A stretch of 61,595 bases of DNA, taken from the NCBI RefSeq assembly GCF_004151105.1, contig NZ_PHRF01000089.1, forward strand, positions 1 through 61,595. The letters run 5' to 3'. This DNA is from Streptomyces sp. L-9-10. GTDB lineage: Bacteria > Actinomycetota > Actinomycetes > Streptomycetales > Streptomycetaceae. The translations under genes and the position numbers were made by a program. Numbering within the stretch: the stretch's first letter is position 1; the number at the start of each line of letters is the position of its first letter. This document shows positions 17,130 through 25,061 of this stretch, piece by piece. The notes beneath the pieces were generated by a model. It did no database searches, was not told the DNA's origin, and was given only the letters and a program-made list of their open reading frames with translations.

Positions 17130-18881
17130 CTAACGGGAGCCGCGGCCCGCCGGGACCGCCGCCTCCGAGGACTCACGTGCCGCCGTCGGCGCTCTGCGCG
17201 GCTGGGGCGGCCGTGGCTCCTGCGTGCGGGACGGCCGCGCCTCCCCGGACTCCGGCGCCTCTCCGGACGCTTCCTCGCGCGCCTCGCGCGCCTCGGTCGC
17301 CTCGGTCGCCTCACTCGTCGCCTCGGTCGCCTCCGGGGGCGGGCACTCCATGATCCTCGGCAGCCGCAGCGCGGCCAGCGCGCCGAGCAGCAGCAGCCCC
17401 GCGCTGACGAACAGCGTGACGTGCAGACCGTGGACGAACGAGTGGCGCGCGGCGGTACGCAGACTCTCCCCCGCCGGTCCACCGAGCCGGGCAGCGACCT
17501 CGTAGGCCTCGCCGAGCGAGTCGGACGCCGCCGAACCCGCCGACGCGGGGACACCCCTGACCGACGTCAGCGCGGGCGCGTACACCGCGTTCATCACGCT
17601 GCCGAGCAGGGCGATCCCCATGCCCGCACCCAGCTGGTACGAGGTCTCGCCGATGGCCGCGGCGCCGCCCGCCTGGTCCGCCGGAGCCTCGCTGAGCATC
17701 GACTCGTACGCGCCGAAGAGCGTGGTCTGAAGCCCGAAACCGAGCAGGACGAACCCCGTGGTCAGCAGCCCCGGCCGGTCGTGCTGGCCCATCAGTACCA
17801 GCAGCAGAACGGCGCCCGCGGTCAGTACGAAGCCCGAGGCCACCATCCGGCGCGGCCCCACCCGGCGCAACGTGGCCGAGCCGGTGACCCCCGCGGCCAT
17901 GGCGGCGAAGGTGAGCGGCAGCAGCCGCAGTCCGGTCTCCAGAGGACTGAGTTCCAGCACCAGCTGGAGGTACTGGACGGCGATCAGCTCCAGGCCGACC
18001 AGGGCCAGCATGGCGAGGACGATGCAGCCGACGGAGACGGAGAACGTGGGCCTGGCGAACATCCGCATGTCGATCAGCGGATGCGCCCTGCGCCGCTGCC
18101 TGCGGACGAAGAGGACGAGGAGGGCCGCGCCGACACAGAGCGGGCCGAGGGTCTCGGGGCCGAGAGGCCCCTCCCCGGCGCCGAGCCGCTTCACCCCGAA
18201 GACCACCCCGAGCACCCCGGCCGCGGCCATCAGCGCGCCGAGCACGTCCCAGGGCCCGTCGCCGCAGCCCTTCGACTCGGGCAGCACCAGCCGGCCGAGC
18301 GGCAGCAGGAGCGCCAGCAGCGGGAGGTTGATCAGGAAGACCGAGCCCCACCAGAAGTGCTCGACCAGGAAGCCGCCGAGCACCGGGCCGAGGGCCGCCC
18401 CGATGGCGGCGACCGCCGTCCAGACGCCGATGGCCATGGCGCGCTCGCGCCGGTCGGGAAAGACGTCGCGCAGGATGGAGAGCGTCGCGGGCATGATCAT
18501 CGCGCCGCCGACCCCGAGCAGGGCGCGCGCCACGATCAGCACCAGTGGCGTGTCGGCGAGGGCCGCGACGGCCGAGGCCGCCCCGAAGAGCGCGTATCCG
18601 ATGAGCAGGACCCGGCGTCTTCCGATGCGGTCGCCCAGCGTGCCGAAGAGGATCAGCAGCGCGGCGCAGACCAGTGGATACGCGTCCACGATCCAGAGCA
18701 GCTCGACACCACTGGGCCTGAGGTCCGCGGTGACCGCCGGGACGGCGACATGCAGCACGGTCGCGTCGAGCGCGACCAGCAGCAGGCTCACACAGAGGAC
18801 GACCAGGACGACCCAGCGGTTGGCACCCCCGCGGACCCCGGCCACGCGCAGCCGTGCGCCGGCCGTGGTGCTCCCGGACAT
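17130..18881 (-). CDS. MFS transporter, DHA2 (14-TM, EmrB/QacA) drug efflux family
   Basis: A 583-residue proton-coupled exporter. It shows the DHA2 start LLVALDATVLHVAVPAV, motif A GDRIGRRRVLLIG after TM2, motif C (GAALGPVLGGF) in TM5, and enough hydrophobic segments for 14 helices. Residues from about 525 form a long cytoplasmic tail rich in Glu, Ala and Thr (repeats of EATEA) and then Pro/Arg; this tail is unusual for the family. Start ATG 18881 has GGGAGG seven bases upstream. It is a single-gene unit with no adjacent regulator, so the substrate is unknown. Confidence 0.85.
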   Translation of the reverse strand: MSGSTTAGARLRVAGVRGGANRWVVLVVLCVSLLLVALDATVLHVAVPAVTADLRPSGVELLWIVDAYPLVCAALLILFGTLGDRIGRRRVLLIGYALFGAASAVAALADTPLVLIVARALLGVGGAMIMPATLSILRDVFPDRRERAMAIGVWTAVAAIGAALGPVLGGFLVEHFWWGSVFLINLPLLALLLPLGRLVLPESKGCGDGPWDVLGALMAAAGVLGVVFGVKRLGAGEGPLGPETLGPLCVGAALLVLFVRRQRRRAHPLIDMRMFARPTFSVSVGCIVLAMLALVGLELIAVQYLQLVLELSPLETGLRLLPLTFAAMAAGVTGSATLRRVGPRRMVASGFVLTAGAVLLLVLMGQHDRPGLLTTGFVLLGFGLQTTLFGAYESMLSEAPADQAGGAAAIGETSYQLGAGMGIALLGSVMNAVYAPALTSVRGVPASAGSAASDSLGEAYEVAARLGGPAGESLRTAARHSFVHGLHVTLFVSAGLLLLGALAALRLPRIMECPPPEATEATSEATEATEAREAREEASGEAPESGEARPSRTQEPRPPQPRRAPTAARESSEAAVPAGRGSR

Positions 18882-19306
18882 CTGAGTACCTCCCAATGCG
18901 TCCCTCGCGCTCGGCGGGCCAGCGGGGACACGGGGTCCCTCGGAGCGGCCCGGCATCGACGGGCGAGTGAGCCGCCAGCGTACGCGAGTGAACGCGCGCG
19001 CCGCGTGGCGCATCTCTCACCCTTCCGGCCGACGAGTGTGGCGTACGCCACTCCCGCCCGCCAGGGCCGGGACTCCGGGCGCGCACGAGCGGGAGGGAAA
19101 TTCCGTGCGACGCCCCGGTGAACTAATTCTGTTCCACACAAAGACGGTTCCGGGAACGGCGTGTCGATTAATAGGGCCGAAGGTCCCTTCGATTTCCGGA
19201 ACGCCCCCTGATAAACCACTCTCCGAGACGCACTCCACATCACATCGTCATCACAAAGAGACCGGATCGACCGGTTCACTCGCTCACTCGCTGTAACGTC
19301 GATTGG
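18882..19306. other. Divergent intergenic region between the efflux pump and PAP2 genes
   Basis: 425 bp without a convincing gene. It is AT-richer than its surroundings from about 19115 to 19300, as expected for promoters. Small inverted repeat GTTCC-GG-GAAC at about 19148-19156. No known operator recognised. Confidence 0.4.
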
Positions 19307-20308
19307 GTGCGTACCGACATCTTTGCCCGTCTGGACCGGGAGCCGGAACCGCCGAAGATAGAGATCCCGCGGATGAGCCGCACCCGCAAGGCTCTCTTCG
19401 GCGGGACGCTGGCGTTCTATCTCGCCATCGTCGTTGCCGTGCTCGTCTCGTCCTCGCTGGTGATCCTCGACTGGAAGGTCATGCTCTTCCGGCCCTATCA
19501 GCAATGGCCGGAACTGCATCCTTTTCTCGACTACTTCGTGGTCCTGGGACAGCGCGGCCCCACGGCCGTGATGATCGCGGCCTGGCTGGGCTGGCGCTCC
19601 TGGCGGCAGCACACGCTGCGGCCGCTGCTGGCCCTCGGCACGGCGTTGCTGCTGCTCAATGTGACCGTCGGGGCGGTCAAGCTCGGCCTGGGCCGGCTCG
19701 GTCCCCACTACGCGACGCAGATCGGCTCGGCCGAGCTCTTCGCGGGCGGCGATATATTTCCTTCGGGACACACCGCCAACGCCGTGGTGACCTGGGGAAT
19801 CCTGGCCTATCTGGCCACCACGCCCCGGGCCAGGCGCTATCTGTCGGTCATGTCGGCCGTGGTCGCGCTGGGGGTCGGCGCGACGACCGTCTACCTCGGT
19901 ACGCACTGGCTGAGCGATGTGCTGCTCGGCTGGGCCGCGGGGCTGCTGATCCTGCTGGCGCTGCCCCTCTTCGAGCCGCTGATCGGCCGGGCCGAGCTGG
20001 CGATCTTCGCGGTCCGCGAGCGGTGGCGCGCGCGCCGCAGGACCACGCCGTCGACCCCGGTCGCCTCCGGGGGCCCGCGGCCCGCGGCGGTCCCGCAGGA
20101 GGCGTCGGGGCTGGGCGACGAGCCGCCGTGCGGGCCCATCGGAGCAGGTCACGGCGGCCACCCCGGTGCCGGCCGTACCGCCGGCACCGTCGCGGGCACG
20201 GGTCAGCTCACCCAGACGAAGCCGCACACGGTGCGCTCGGAGCGTACGCCGATCACCCCGGCCGGCAGCCGTCGGCCGGGGCACTCGCGGCCCATGACGG
20301 GCGGCTGA
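19307..20308 (+). CDS. PAP2-family membrane phosphatase
   Basis: A 333-residue membrane lipid phosphatase. The three PAP2 motifs are present: K-LGLGRLGP (motif 1), FPSGHT (motif 2, catalytic His) and TTVYLGTHWLSDVLLG (motif 3). About six membrane helices span residues 28-225, and a disordered Pro/Gly/Thr cytoplasmic tail follows. Members dephosphorylate phosphatidate, undecaprenyl diphosphate or related lipids; the exact substrate is not readable. The start is GTG 19307; there is no good ribosome-binding site, so a leaderless message or an internal start at ATG 19373 is possible. A strong terminator follows. Confidence 0.82.
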   Translation: MRTDIFARLDREPEPPKIEIPRMSRTRKALFGGTLAFYLAIVVAVLVSSSLVILDWKVMLFRPYQQWPELHPFLDYFVVLGQRGPTAVMIAAWLGWRSWRQHTLRPLLALGTALLLLNVTVGAVKLGLGRLGPHYATQIGSAELFAGGDIFPSGHTANAVVTWGILAYLATTPRARRYLSVMSAVVALGVGATTVYLGTHWLSDVLLGWAAGLLILLALPLFEPLIGRAELAIFAVRERWRARRRTTPSTPVASGGPRPAAVPQEASGLGDEPPCGPIGAGHGGHPGAGRTAGTVAGTGQLTQTKPHTVRSERTPITPAGSRRPGHSRPMTGG

Positions 20309-20355
20309 CCGCCCCCGAGGACCGCGGGGGCGGTACGCACGGCCCCACCCGCGTA

Positions 20356-20393
20356 CGCAGGAAGGCCCCGGCTCCGGCCGGGGCCTTCCTGCG
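20356..20393. terminator. Hairpin terminator between PAP2 and the I78-like gene
   Basis: Perfect 17-bp inverted repeat (20356-20372 with 20377-20393, loop TCCG) after the plus-strand PAP2 gene and before the stop of a minus-strand gene. Confidence 0.75.
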
Positions 20394-20465
20394 TGCGCGC
20401 TGCGTGCCAGGGGGCCGCCGGAAGGCCGTCAGGAGGCCGTCAGGAGCCCGCGGCGGGGCCGCCGG

Positions 20466-20681
20466 TCAGCCGAGCCAGCAGCGGATGACCCGGCCCGCCT
20501 CGACCTCGAAGTTGAGCCGGCCCGCCACGAACTCCATCGTGATGATCGAGCCCGGGGGCAGCGCCCTGACGGTGGTCCAGCCGCGCTCGCGGGCGCGCCG
20601 TTCGGCGCTCCCGGAGTCGAGTCCGACATAGGACTCGGGGGCGTCGTCGGGCTGTCGGGGTGGAGTCGGTATCGGTGACAT
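20466..20681 (-). CDS. Small I78-family peptidase-inhibitor-like protein
   Basis: A 71-residue protein: a Pro-rich lead (MSPIPTPPRQPDD), then the conserved core YVGLDSGSAERRARERGW, VRALPPGSIITMEFVAGRL and NFEVEAGRVIRCWLG. The layout fits the I78 / potato-inhibitor-I-like family (DxxxAxxxAxxxGW, LPPG, RLN). No signal peptide, so it would act inside the cell or on an unknown partner. Start ATG 20681 with a modest GGTGAG ahead; an upstream in-frame start at 20735 adds unconserved sequence. Confidence 0.7.
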   Translation of the reverse strand: MSPIPTPPRQPDDAPESYVGLDSGSAERRARERGWTTVRALPPGSIITMEFVAGRLNFEVEAGRVIRCWLG

Positions 20682-21023
20682 ACCACTCACCGTAGGCGCC
20701 GGGGACGGTCGAAGGAAGGCGAACGGATACCTCACCCGTATGCATCTCGTCCCCCCGCGGTCACACTTGTGTCACAGGTTCCGACGCGCTCCGGATGCGA
20801 ACCGCGTCACTCTTACGGCCCCTTCACATCCGACTTCTTAGAAATTCCATACCTCGAAGATCACATAAATAGCCCACCCGGAATTCCACCGCCCGCGACA
20901 GTCGTTTTCCGGCCGACCGCGGAAATCAATTGATGGACCGTCGAGGAATTCACGAGTCCCCCGCACAATCCGCCGCCCGCCGACACGTACCCATACCTGT
21001 ACGTTCCCGTCGGCGCGGGCGTG
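20682..21023. other. Intergenic region between the I78-like gene and the WYL regulator
   Basis: 342 bp, AT-richer in 20830-20960, with no convincing gene. Near 20763-20778 is a small inverted repeat, ACAC-TT-GTGT. Nothing else was assigned. Confidence 0.4.
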
Positions 21024-21983
21024 TCAGCCCAGGGCGCGGGACAGCCGGTCCCGCAGGGCCCTGAGGTGCCCGGTCAGCTCCGCTGGCTCGATCACCTCGA
21101 AGTCGAAGCCGAGCAGCGCCAGATGGATCGCCATCACATCCAGGCTCGCCGCCCCGGTCCGCAGCAGACAGCTGTGCTCGTCGACCGCCTCCAGGACGCC
21201 CGTGGACGGTGACACGTCCTGGGCCGCCTCCTCGGCGGACACGTGCAGCCGGATCACGGCCGACGTGGCGTAGGCCCGGGTGGAGACGCCCCGCGAGACA
21301 TACGCGGCGAGGTCCTCGGCGGGCGGGGTGCGCGGGGTGAAGCGCGGTCCGTGCGGCGGTGTGGGGGTGATCCGGTCCACCCGGAACGTGCGCCAGTCGG
21401 CGCGGTCCAGGTCCCAGGCGACCAGATACCAGCGGCGTTCGGTGCACACCAGACGGTGCGGCTCGACGGCGCGGCGGGTGACGGAGTCCTCGTGGTCGCG
21501 GTAGGCGAAGCGCAGCCGCTCGCTGTCCCGGCAGGCGTTGGCAACCTCCGTGAGGACGCCGGGGTCGGCCATGGACCCCCGCGGCCCGCGCAGCATCGGC
21601 ACGGTGAAGGAGTTGAGGGCGCTCACCCGGCGCCGCAGCCGGTTCGGGAGCACCTGTTCCAGTTTCGCCAGGGCGCGTACGGAGGTCTCGCCCATGCCCT
21701 CCACGCCGTTGCCCGCGGCGGTGCGCAGGCCGACGGCGACGGCGACGGCCTCCTCGTCGTCCAGCAGCAGCGGCGGCAGCTCGGCCCCCGCGCCGAGCTG
21801 GTAGCCGCCGCCCGTGCCAGGGCTGGCGTTGACCGGGTAGCCGAGTTCGCGCAGCCGGTCGACATCGCGCCGTACGGTGCGCGGGGTGACGCCGAGCCGG
21901 TCCGCGAGGTCGGCGCCGGACCACTCGCGGTGGGCCTGGAGCAGTGAGAGCAGGCGCAGCAGTCGTGCCGAGGTCTCCAACAT
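21024..21983 (-). CDS. WYL-domain (YafY/PafC-type) transcriptional regulator
   Basis: A 319-residue DNA-binding protein. An N-terminal helix-turn-helix spans residues 1-55 (MLETSARLLRLLSLLQ, SGADLADRLGVTPRTVRRDV). The WYL-type sensor domain follows, with RLVCTERRWYLVAWDLDRADWRTFRVDRI as its core and a C-terminal WCX region. WYL proteins sense ligands or nucleic acid and often repress their own or adjacent genes. The start is ATG 21983, matching family N termini; an earlier in-frame start (22034) would overlap the operator. The palindrome at 22006-22024 suggests autoregulation. Confidence 0.82.
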   Translation of the reverse strand: MLETSARLLRLLSLLQAHREWSGADLADRLGVTPRTVRRDVDRLRELGYPVNASPGTGGGYQLGAGAELPPLLLDDEEAVAVAVGLRTAAGNGVEGMGETSVRALAKLEQVLPNRLRRRVSALNSFTVPMLRGPRGSMADPGVLTEVANACRDSERLRFAYRDHEDSVTRRAVEPHRLVCTERRWYLVAWDLDRADWRTFRVDRITPTPPHGPRFTPRTPPAEDLAAYVSRGVSTRAYATSAVIRLHVSAEEAAQDVSPSTGVLEAVDEHSCLLRTGAASLDVMAIHLALLGFDFEVIEPAELTGHLRALRDRLSRALG

Positions 21984-22005
21984 GGGCCCCAGTCTGACCC
22001 CACTC

Positions 22006-22024
22006 GCGGACAGCTTCTGTCCGC
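22006..22024. promoter_or_regulatory. Probable autoregulatory operator of the WYL regulator
   Basis: GCGGACAG-CTT-CTGTCCGC, a perfect 8-3-8 palindrome 23 bp upstream of the regulator start. It is followed by short direct repeats of TCCGCAAA (22020-22055) that reuse the half-site core. Confidence 0.6.
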
Positions 22025-22100
22025 AAGTCCGCAAATCCGCAAATCCGCAAGTCCGGCGGACGCCGTCCGCCGGAGCGTTCGGCTCGCGGGTCCCTGCCGG

Positions 22101-23033
22101 TCAGCGCGTCGGCGTCGGCGTCGGCGTCGGCACGGGCGCGGCGGGCACGGGCGCGGGGTCCAGCCGTACGCAGAAGTCGTTGTCATGGGTGTAGCCGGGG
22201 GCGGCCAGCCAGCCGTCCGTGCCGTGCGACGCGGAGACGCCGTGTGCCGGATAGACATGGATCGCCCGCTTGTCCCAGATGTCGTCGAGGATGCGGGAGA
22301 CCCGTATGCCGGCGGCGCCCGGCGCGGGCAGCAGCCACAGATCCCAGTGCCTGCGGTCCCGGCCCGGCCCACCCCGCTCGCCCGGCTCTGCGGCCAGCGG
22401 TCCGTACGGCAGGGTGAAGGCGAACACCCCGCCCCGGCCGGTCACGGCCACCCGGTGCGTACGGTCGCCGCCGCGCAGCCGGGCCTCGGCCCGCGCGTGC
22501 TCCCCCAGCTCGGCTCCGTACAGCACGCCCTCGACCGACATCCCGGCCGGCTCGCAGCGGACCGTCCCGGCCTCGGCGTGCGGTGCGCGGAGCCAGGTCC
22601 TGAGGGCGAGCCGGCCGTCCGCGGTGGGGTACGGGACGCGGGCGGCGACCGGGCCCGCCCCGGGCACCCGGTCGATCAGCGCCCGTACGTCCCTGATCCC
22701 GGGCCGCACGGGCAGGTCGCCCGAGGCGCCCGTGAAGACGTCCCAGTGTCCTTCGGCCAGTTCGACGGTGCTGGGCAGGACGGCGCGCAGCCGCGCCCGC
22801 CCGGCTCCGGTGACGGCGGGACCGGTCAGCGGCAGCCGTACCTCGTCGTCGCCGCCACCCCACGCCTCGCCGCCGGGCGCCCCGTCGTCGTGGCCCGCGC
22901 GGCGGCGCAGCACCAGCGTCGCGTCGGGGCGGGCCGCACCCGTGATGTCGAAGGTGATTCCCCCCGCCGAGTCGGCGATGCAGTCGGCGGTGCACACGGC
23001 GGGCGACGGCCGCCCGCTGGGTCTGCTGGTCAT
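22101..23033 (-). CDS. Uncharacterised protein, beta-rich, with Pro-Thr tail
   Basis: A 310-residue protein I cannot assign. It starts with CTADCIADSAGGITFDITG, contains alternating hydrophobic/polar stretches suggesting a beta-sandwich (ATLVLRRRAG, RVAVTGRGGVFAFTLPYG), and ends with RILDDIWDKRAIHVYPAHG and a (PT)4 tail encoded by a GTCGGC repeat. Related Streptomyces proteins are sometimes labelled transferase and occur with glycan-related genes, without proof. Start ATG 23033, with AAAGGG about nine bases upstream. It diverges from the gene at 23668. Confidence 0.6.
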   Translation of the reverse strand: MTSRPSGRPSPAVCTADCIADSAGGITFDITGAARPDATLVLRRRAGHDDGAPGGEAWGGGDDEVRLPLTGPAVTGAGRARLRAVLPSTVELAEGHWDVFTGASGDLPVRPGIRDVRALIDRVPGAGPVAARVPYPTADGRLALRTWLRAPHAEAGTVRCEPAGMSVEGVLYGAELGEHARAEARLRGGDRTHRVAVTGRGGVFAFTLPYGPLAAEPGERGGPGRDRRHWDLWLLPAPGAAGIRVSRILDDIWDKRAIHVYPAHGVSASHGTDGWLAAPGYTHDNDFCVRLDPAPVPAAPVPTPTPTPTR

Positions 23034-23667
23034 ACGGTTCTGCCCTTTCGGATCACATCTGCTGCCTTGTCCCCGGCGGTGAACGCCGCCGGGTAAGGCG
23101 CCGCCGCCGCGGCACAGCGCGTCGCGGGGCTTCGCGCCCCCGGACGCCGTAGGGAAGGCCGAGAGATGCATGACGTGCCGGGCCTCCCTGGTCCGTGCGG
23201 TTTCGGCCGGTCCCTGTTCGGGCCGACTGGGCAGATGCCGACTGGGTAGATGCGGAAATGACCCACATGGTGCCGAGTCGGAGCAGATCCGTACGTTCAC
23301 GCGCCGGTACGGCACCGGCGAACCGCGTGGACACACCCCGGACGCCACACGCACGCCGCCCGGACCGGACGCCGGGACCACCGAAGGGAGCAATGAGATT
23401 CAGCCACCCCATTGATTCGCTGATTTCCCGATTTGTCGACCTGTCCATCTGTCCGTGTGTGGATCAGCGCGTCGGCGTACCGGATCAACTTCCCTTCGCC
23501 CGGCAGATGTTGGGCGGCACCGGGCCGTTCCGGCCGACGGCCCACGCCCCGCCCGGGATGGTTCGATTCCGTTCCCCTTCGCGCGTGACCCGGGCGACGG
23601 CTCGCCCGTTGTCTTCTGTACGAGCCGGGAACAGCCCGGCCCACGCACCGAGTTCGAGGAGCCACCC
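23034..23667. other. Long divergent intergenic region
   Basis: 634 bp between the genes starting at 23033 (minus) and 23668 (plus). It contains a 15-bp tandem duplication (GCCGACTGGGCAGAT then GCCGACTGGGTAGAT, 23222-23251) and an AT-richer segment near 23400-23460 that probably holds the plus-strand promoter. Several open frames cross it but lack conserved features. Confidence 0.4.
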
Positions 23668-24462
23668 GTGCCGCGCATGCTCGATGTCAGCGAGGACGTA
23701 CGCGCCGAGATCGGCGACGAAGAAGCCGATCGGCTGCTCTCCGGCGAGAACTCCCCGGGCAGCTACGACTGCACGTCCTGCCGGACCCCCGGCGACTCCG
23801 AACAGGAGCGGACCAGCACCGTGCTGTTCGTCGGCGAGGAGACCGCCGTTCTCGCCTTCGCCCACGCCACCTGCATTCCCTCCCAGGTCGTCCAGGTCGC
23901 CGAGGACCAGCTCCAGGGGGCGGTCCGGTCGATCACGGGCGGCGAGCCCCAGCCCGAGGGAGCGCGGGGGGTCCCGGCCGCGGGCTCCAACCAGGCCGTG
24001 CTCGGGGTCACCAGCGGTCTGGTGCTGATCGAGGGCGATCTGCACCCCGCGCTGGTCGTCGAGCCGACCGCCCCGATCGTCCGGCCCGGCTCGGAGGCCA
24101 CCATCGACGAGTTCCTGCCGCTCCTCATCGAGCAGGGCTTCCAGCCGCTCGGTGATCTGAACCAGGTGCCCGCCCCGCTGCCCGGCTGGTCGGTGCTCCT
24201 CGCGATGGGGCAGCTGCACGCCGTACTCCAGCCGGGCACCGGCGGCGGTACCCCGACCGCGTGGTGGCAGGCCCATCAGCCGCTCCAGGTGACCGAGGGC
24301 TGGCGGACCGCCGCCAACAAGTCGCACACCGTCCTGGTCTTCGCCGCGCCGGTCGGCTCCATCGGCCAGCAGCCCCGCGAGGACCTGCTGCGCGACGCCC
24401 TGGAGAAGGCCGCGGCCAACGGCAAGCTGGTCGCCGCGGCGATGCCGCTGGCCGGCACGTGA
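23668..24462 (+). CDS. Conserved hypothetical protein
   Basis: A 264-residue protein of unknown function. The N-terminal MLDVSEDVRAEIGDEEAD precedes a CTSC pair (SYDCTSCRTPGD), then hydrophobic strands (STVLFVGEETAVLAFAHATC) and a second half with PGWSVLLAMGQLHAVL and HTVLVFAAPVG. No catalytic motif is recognised. The start is GTG 23668, with GAGGAG seven bases upstream; the frame is open further 5' but the sequence there is not protein-like. The stop overlaps the next gene by four bases (GTGA), so the two form an operon. Confidence 0.65.
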   Translation: MPRMLDVSEDVRAEIGDEEADRLLSGENSPGSYDCTSCRTPGDSEQERTSTVLFVGEETAVLAFAHATCIPSQVVQVAEDQLQGAVRSITGGEPQPEGARGVPAAGSNQAVLGVTSGLVLIEGDLHPALVVEPTAPIVRPGSEATIDEFLPLLIEQGFQPLGDLNQVPAPLPGWSVLLAMGQLHAVLQPGTGGGTPTAWWQAHQPLQVTEGWRTAANKSHTVLVFAAPVGSIGQQPREDLLRDALEKAAANGKLVAAAMPLAGT

Positions 24463-24917
24463 CCGAGGCCACGCGCCGCGCCCGCCCGCCGCTCCGCATC
24501 CCGGCGACGGCGAATTCCCAGGGCAGCCCGCATCCGACGGGCGACGAGGTCGTTGGCACGTACGTGCACTCATACGACCCCACCCGCCAGCAGTACCAGA
24601 GCCATATCCCTTCCATGCGCCCCGCGCAGGATGTCGCGGACGGGTTCTCCACGACCCCGATCTACGACGCGCTGTACTCCGAATTCCGCCGGTCCTTCAG
24701 GGCACTGCCCGGTGACCGCAGCAATGAGGAGAACCTCGGCTTCACGGCCTTCGGCACCGGGCTGCACGCCGCGCGTGGCGGGTACGGCGCCCACTCCGGA
24801 CTCGGGCACACGCCGTACCCCGGATCCTGGCAGCGTGATCCCCGGCAGCACTCGGGACGGCCGGCTCAGGCGGCGCTTCCCCCCGCCCTTCCGCCGGGCC
24901 CCCGCCGGGGCAGATGA
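24459..24917 (+). CDS. Conserved hypothetical protein, coupled to the preceding gene
   Basis: A 152-residue protein starting at GTG 24459, overlapping the upstream stop by four bases. A basic, Pro-rich N terminus leads to a distinctive block, YVHSYDPTRQQYQSHIPSM, then DVADGFSTTPIYDALYSEFRR and FRALPGDRSNEENLGFTAFG, which looks conserved and structured; the C terminus is low complexity. I recognise no function. Coupling suggests it works with the preceding unknown protein. Confidence 0.6.
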   Translation: MTEATRRARPPLRIPATANSQGSPHPTGDEVVGTYVHSYDPTRQQYQSHIPSMRPAQDVADGFSTTPIYDALYSEFRRSFRALPGDRSNEENLGFTAFGTGLHAARGGYGAHSGLGHTPYPGSWQRDPRQHSGRPAQAALPPALPPGPRRGR

Positions 24918-24920
24918 CCG

Positions 24921-24980
24921 CGCCGAGAGCGGTGGGGCCCGGTACGGAATCATCCGTACCGGGCCCCACCGCTCTCGGCG
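24921..24980. terminator. Very strong convergent terminator
   Basis: Perfect 27-bp inverted repeat (24921-24947 with 24954-24980, loop AATCAT) between the plus-strand hypothetical gene and the minus-strand der gene. The longest perfect hairpin I found in the window. Confidence 0.85.
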
Positions 24981-25004
24981 TGCTGTACGCCGGGTTCCGC
25001 CCGC

Positions 25005-25061
25005 CTACTTCTTGCGGCCGCGCTTACTTCTTACGTCCGCGCTTACTTCTTACGTCCGCGC
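25005..25061 (-). repeat. 19-bp tandem triplication covering the der stop codon
   Basis: Three head-to-tail 19-bp units (25005-25023, 25024-25042, 25043-25061). The last two are identical; the first differs at three positions. On the minus strand each unit reads GCGCGGACGTAAGAAGTAA or similar, that is, the codons for RGRKK plus stop. The unit length is not a multiple of three, so each copy places a stop in a different frame. Confidence 0.85.

Noticed and set aside
19303..20631. Second long frame over the PAP2 gene
   Set aside because: It lacks PAP2 motifs and membrane segments, whereas the frame starting at 19307 has all three catalytic motifs; it is a frame shadow.
23195..24028. Plus-strand frame beginning in the divergent gap and overlapping the 23668 gene
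   Set aside because: It overlaps most of a better-supported gene in another frame and is Ser/Arg/Pro-biased without conserved features, despite a fair GGAG before ATG 23392.
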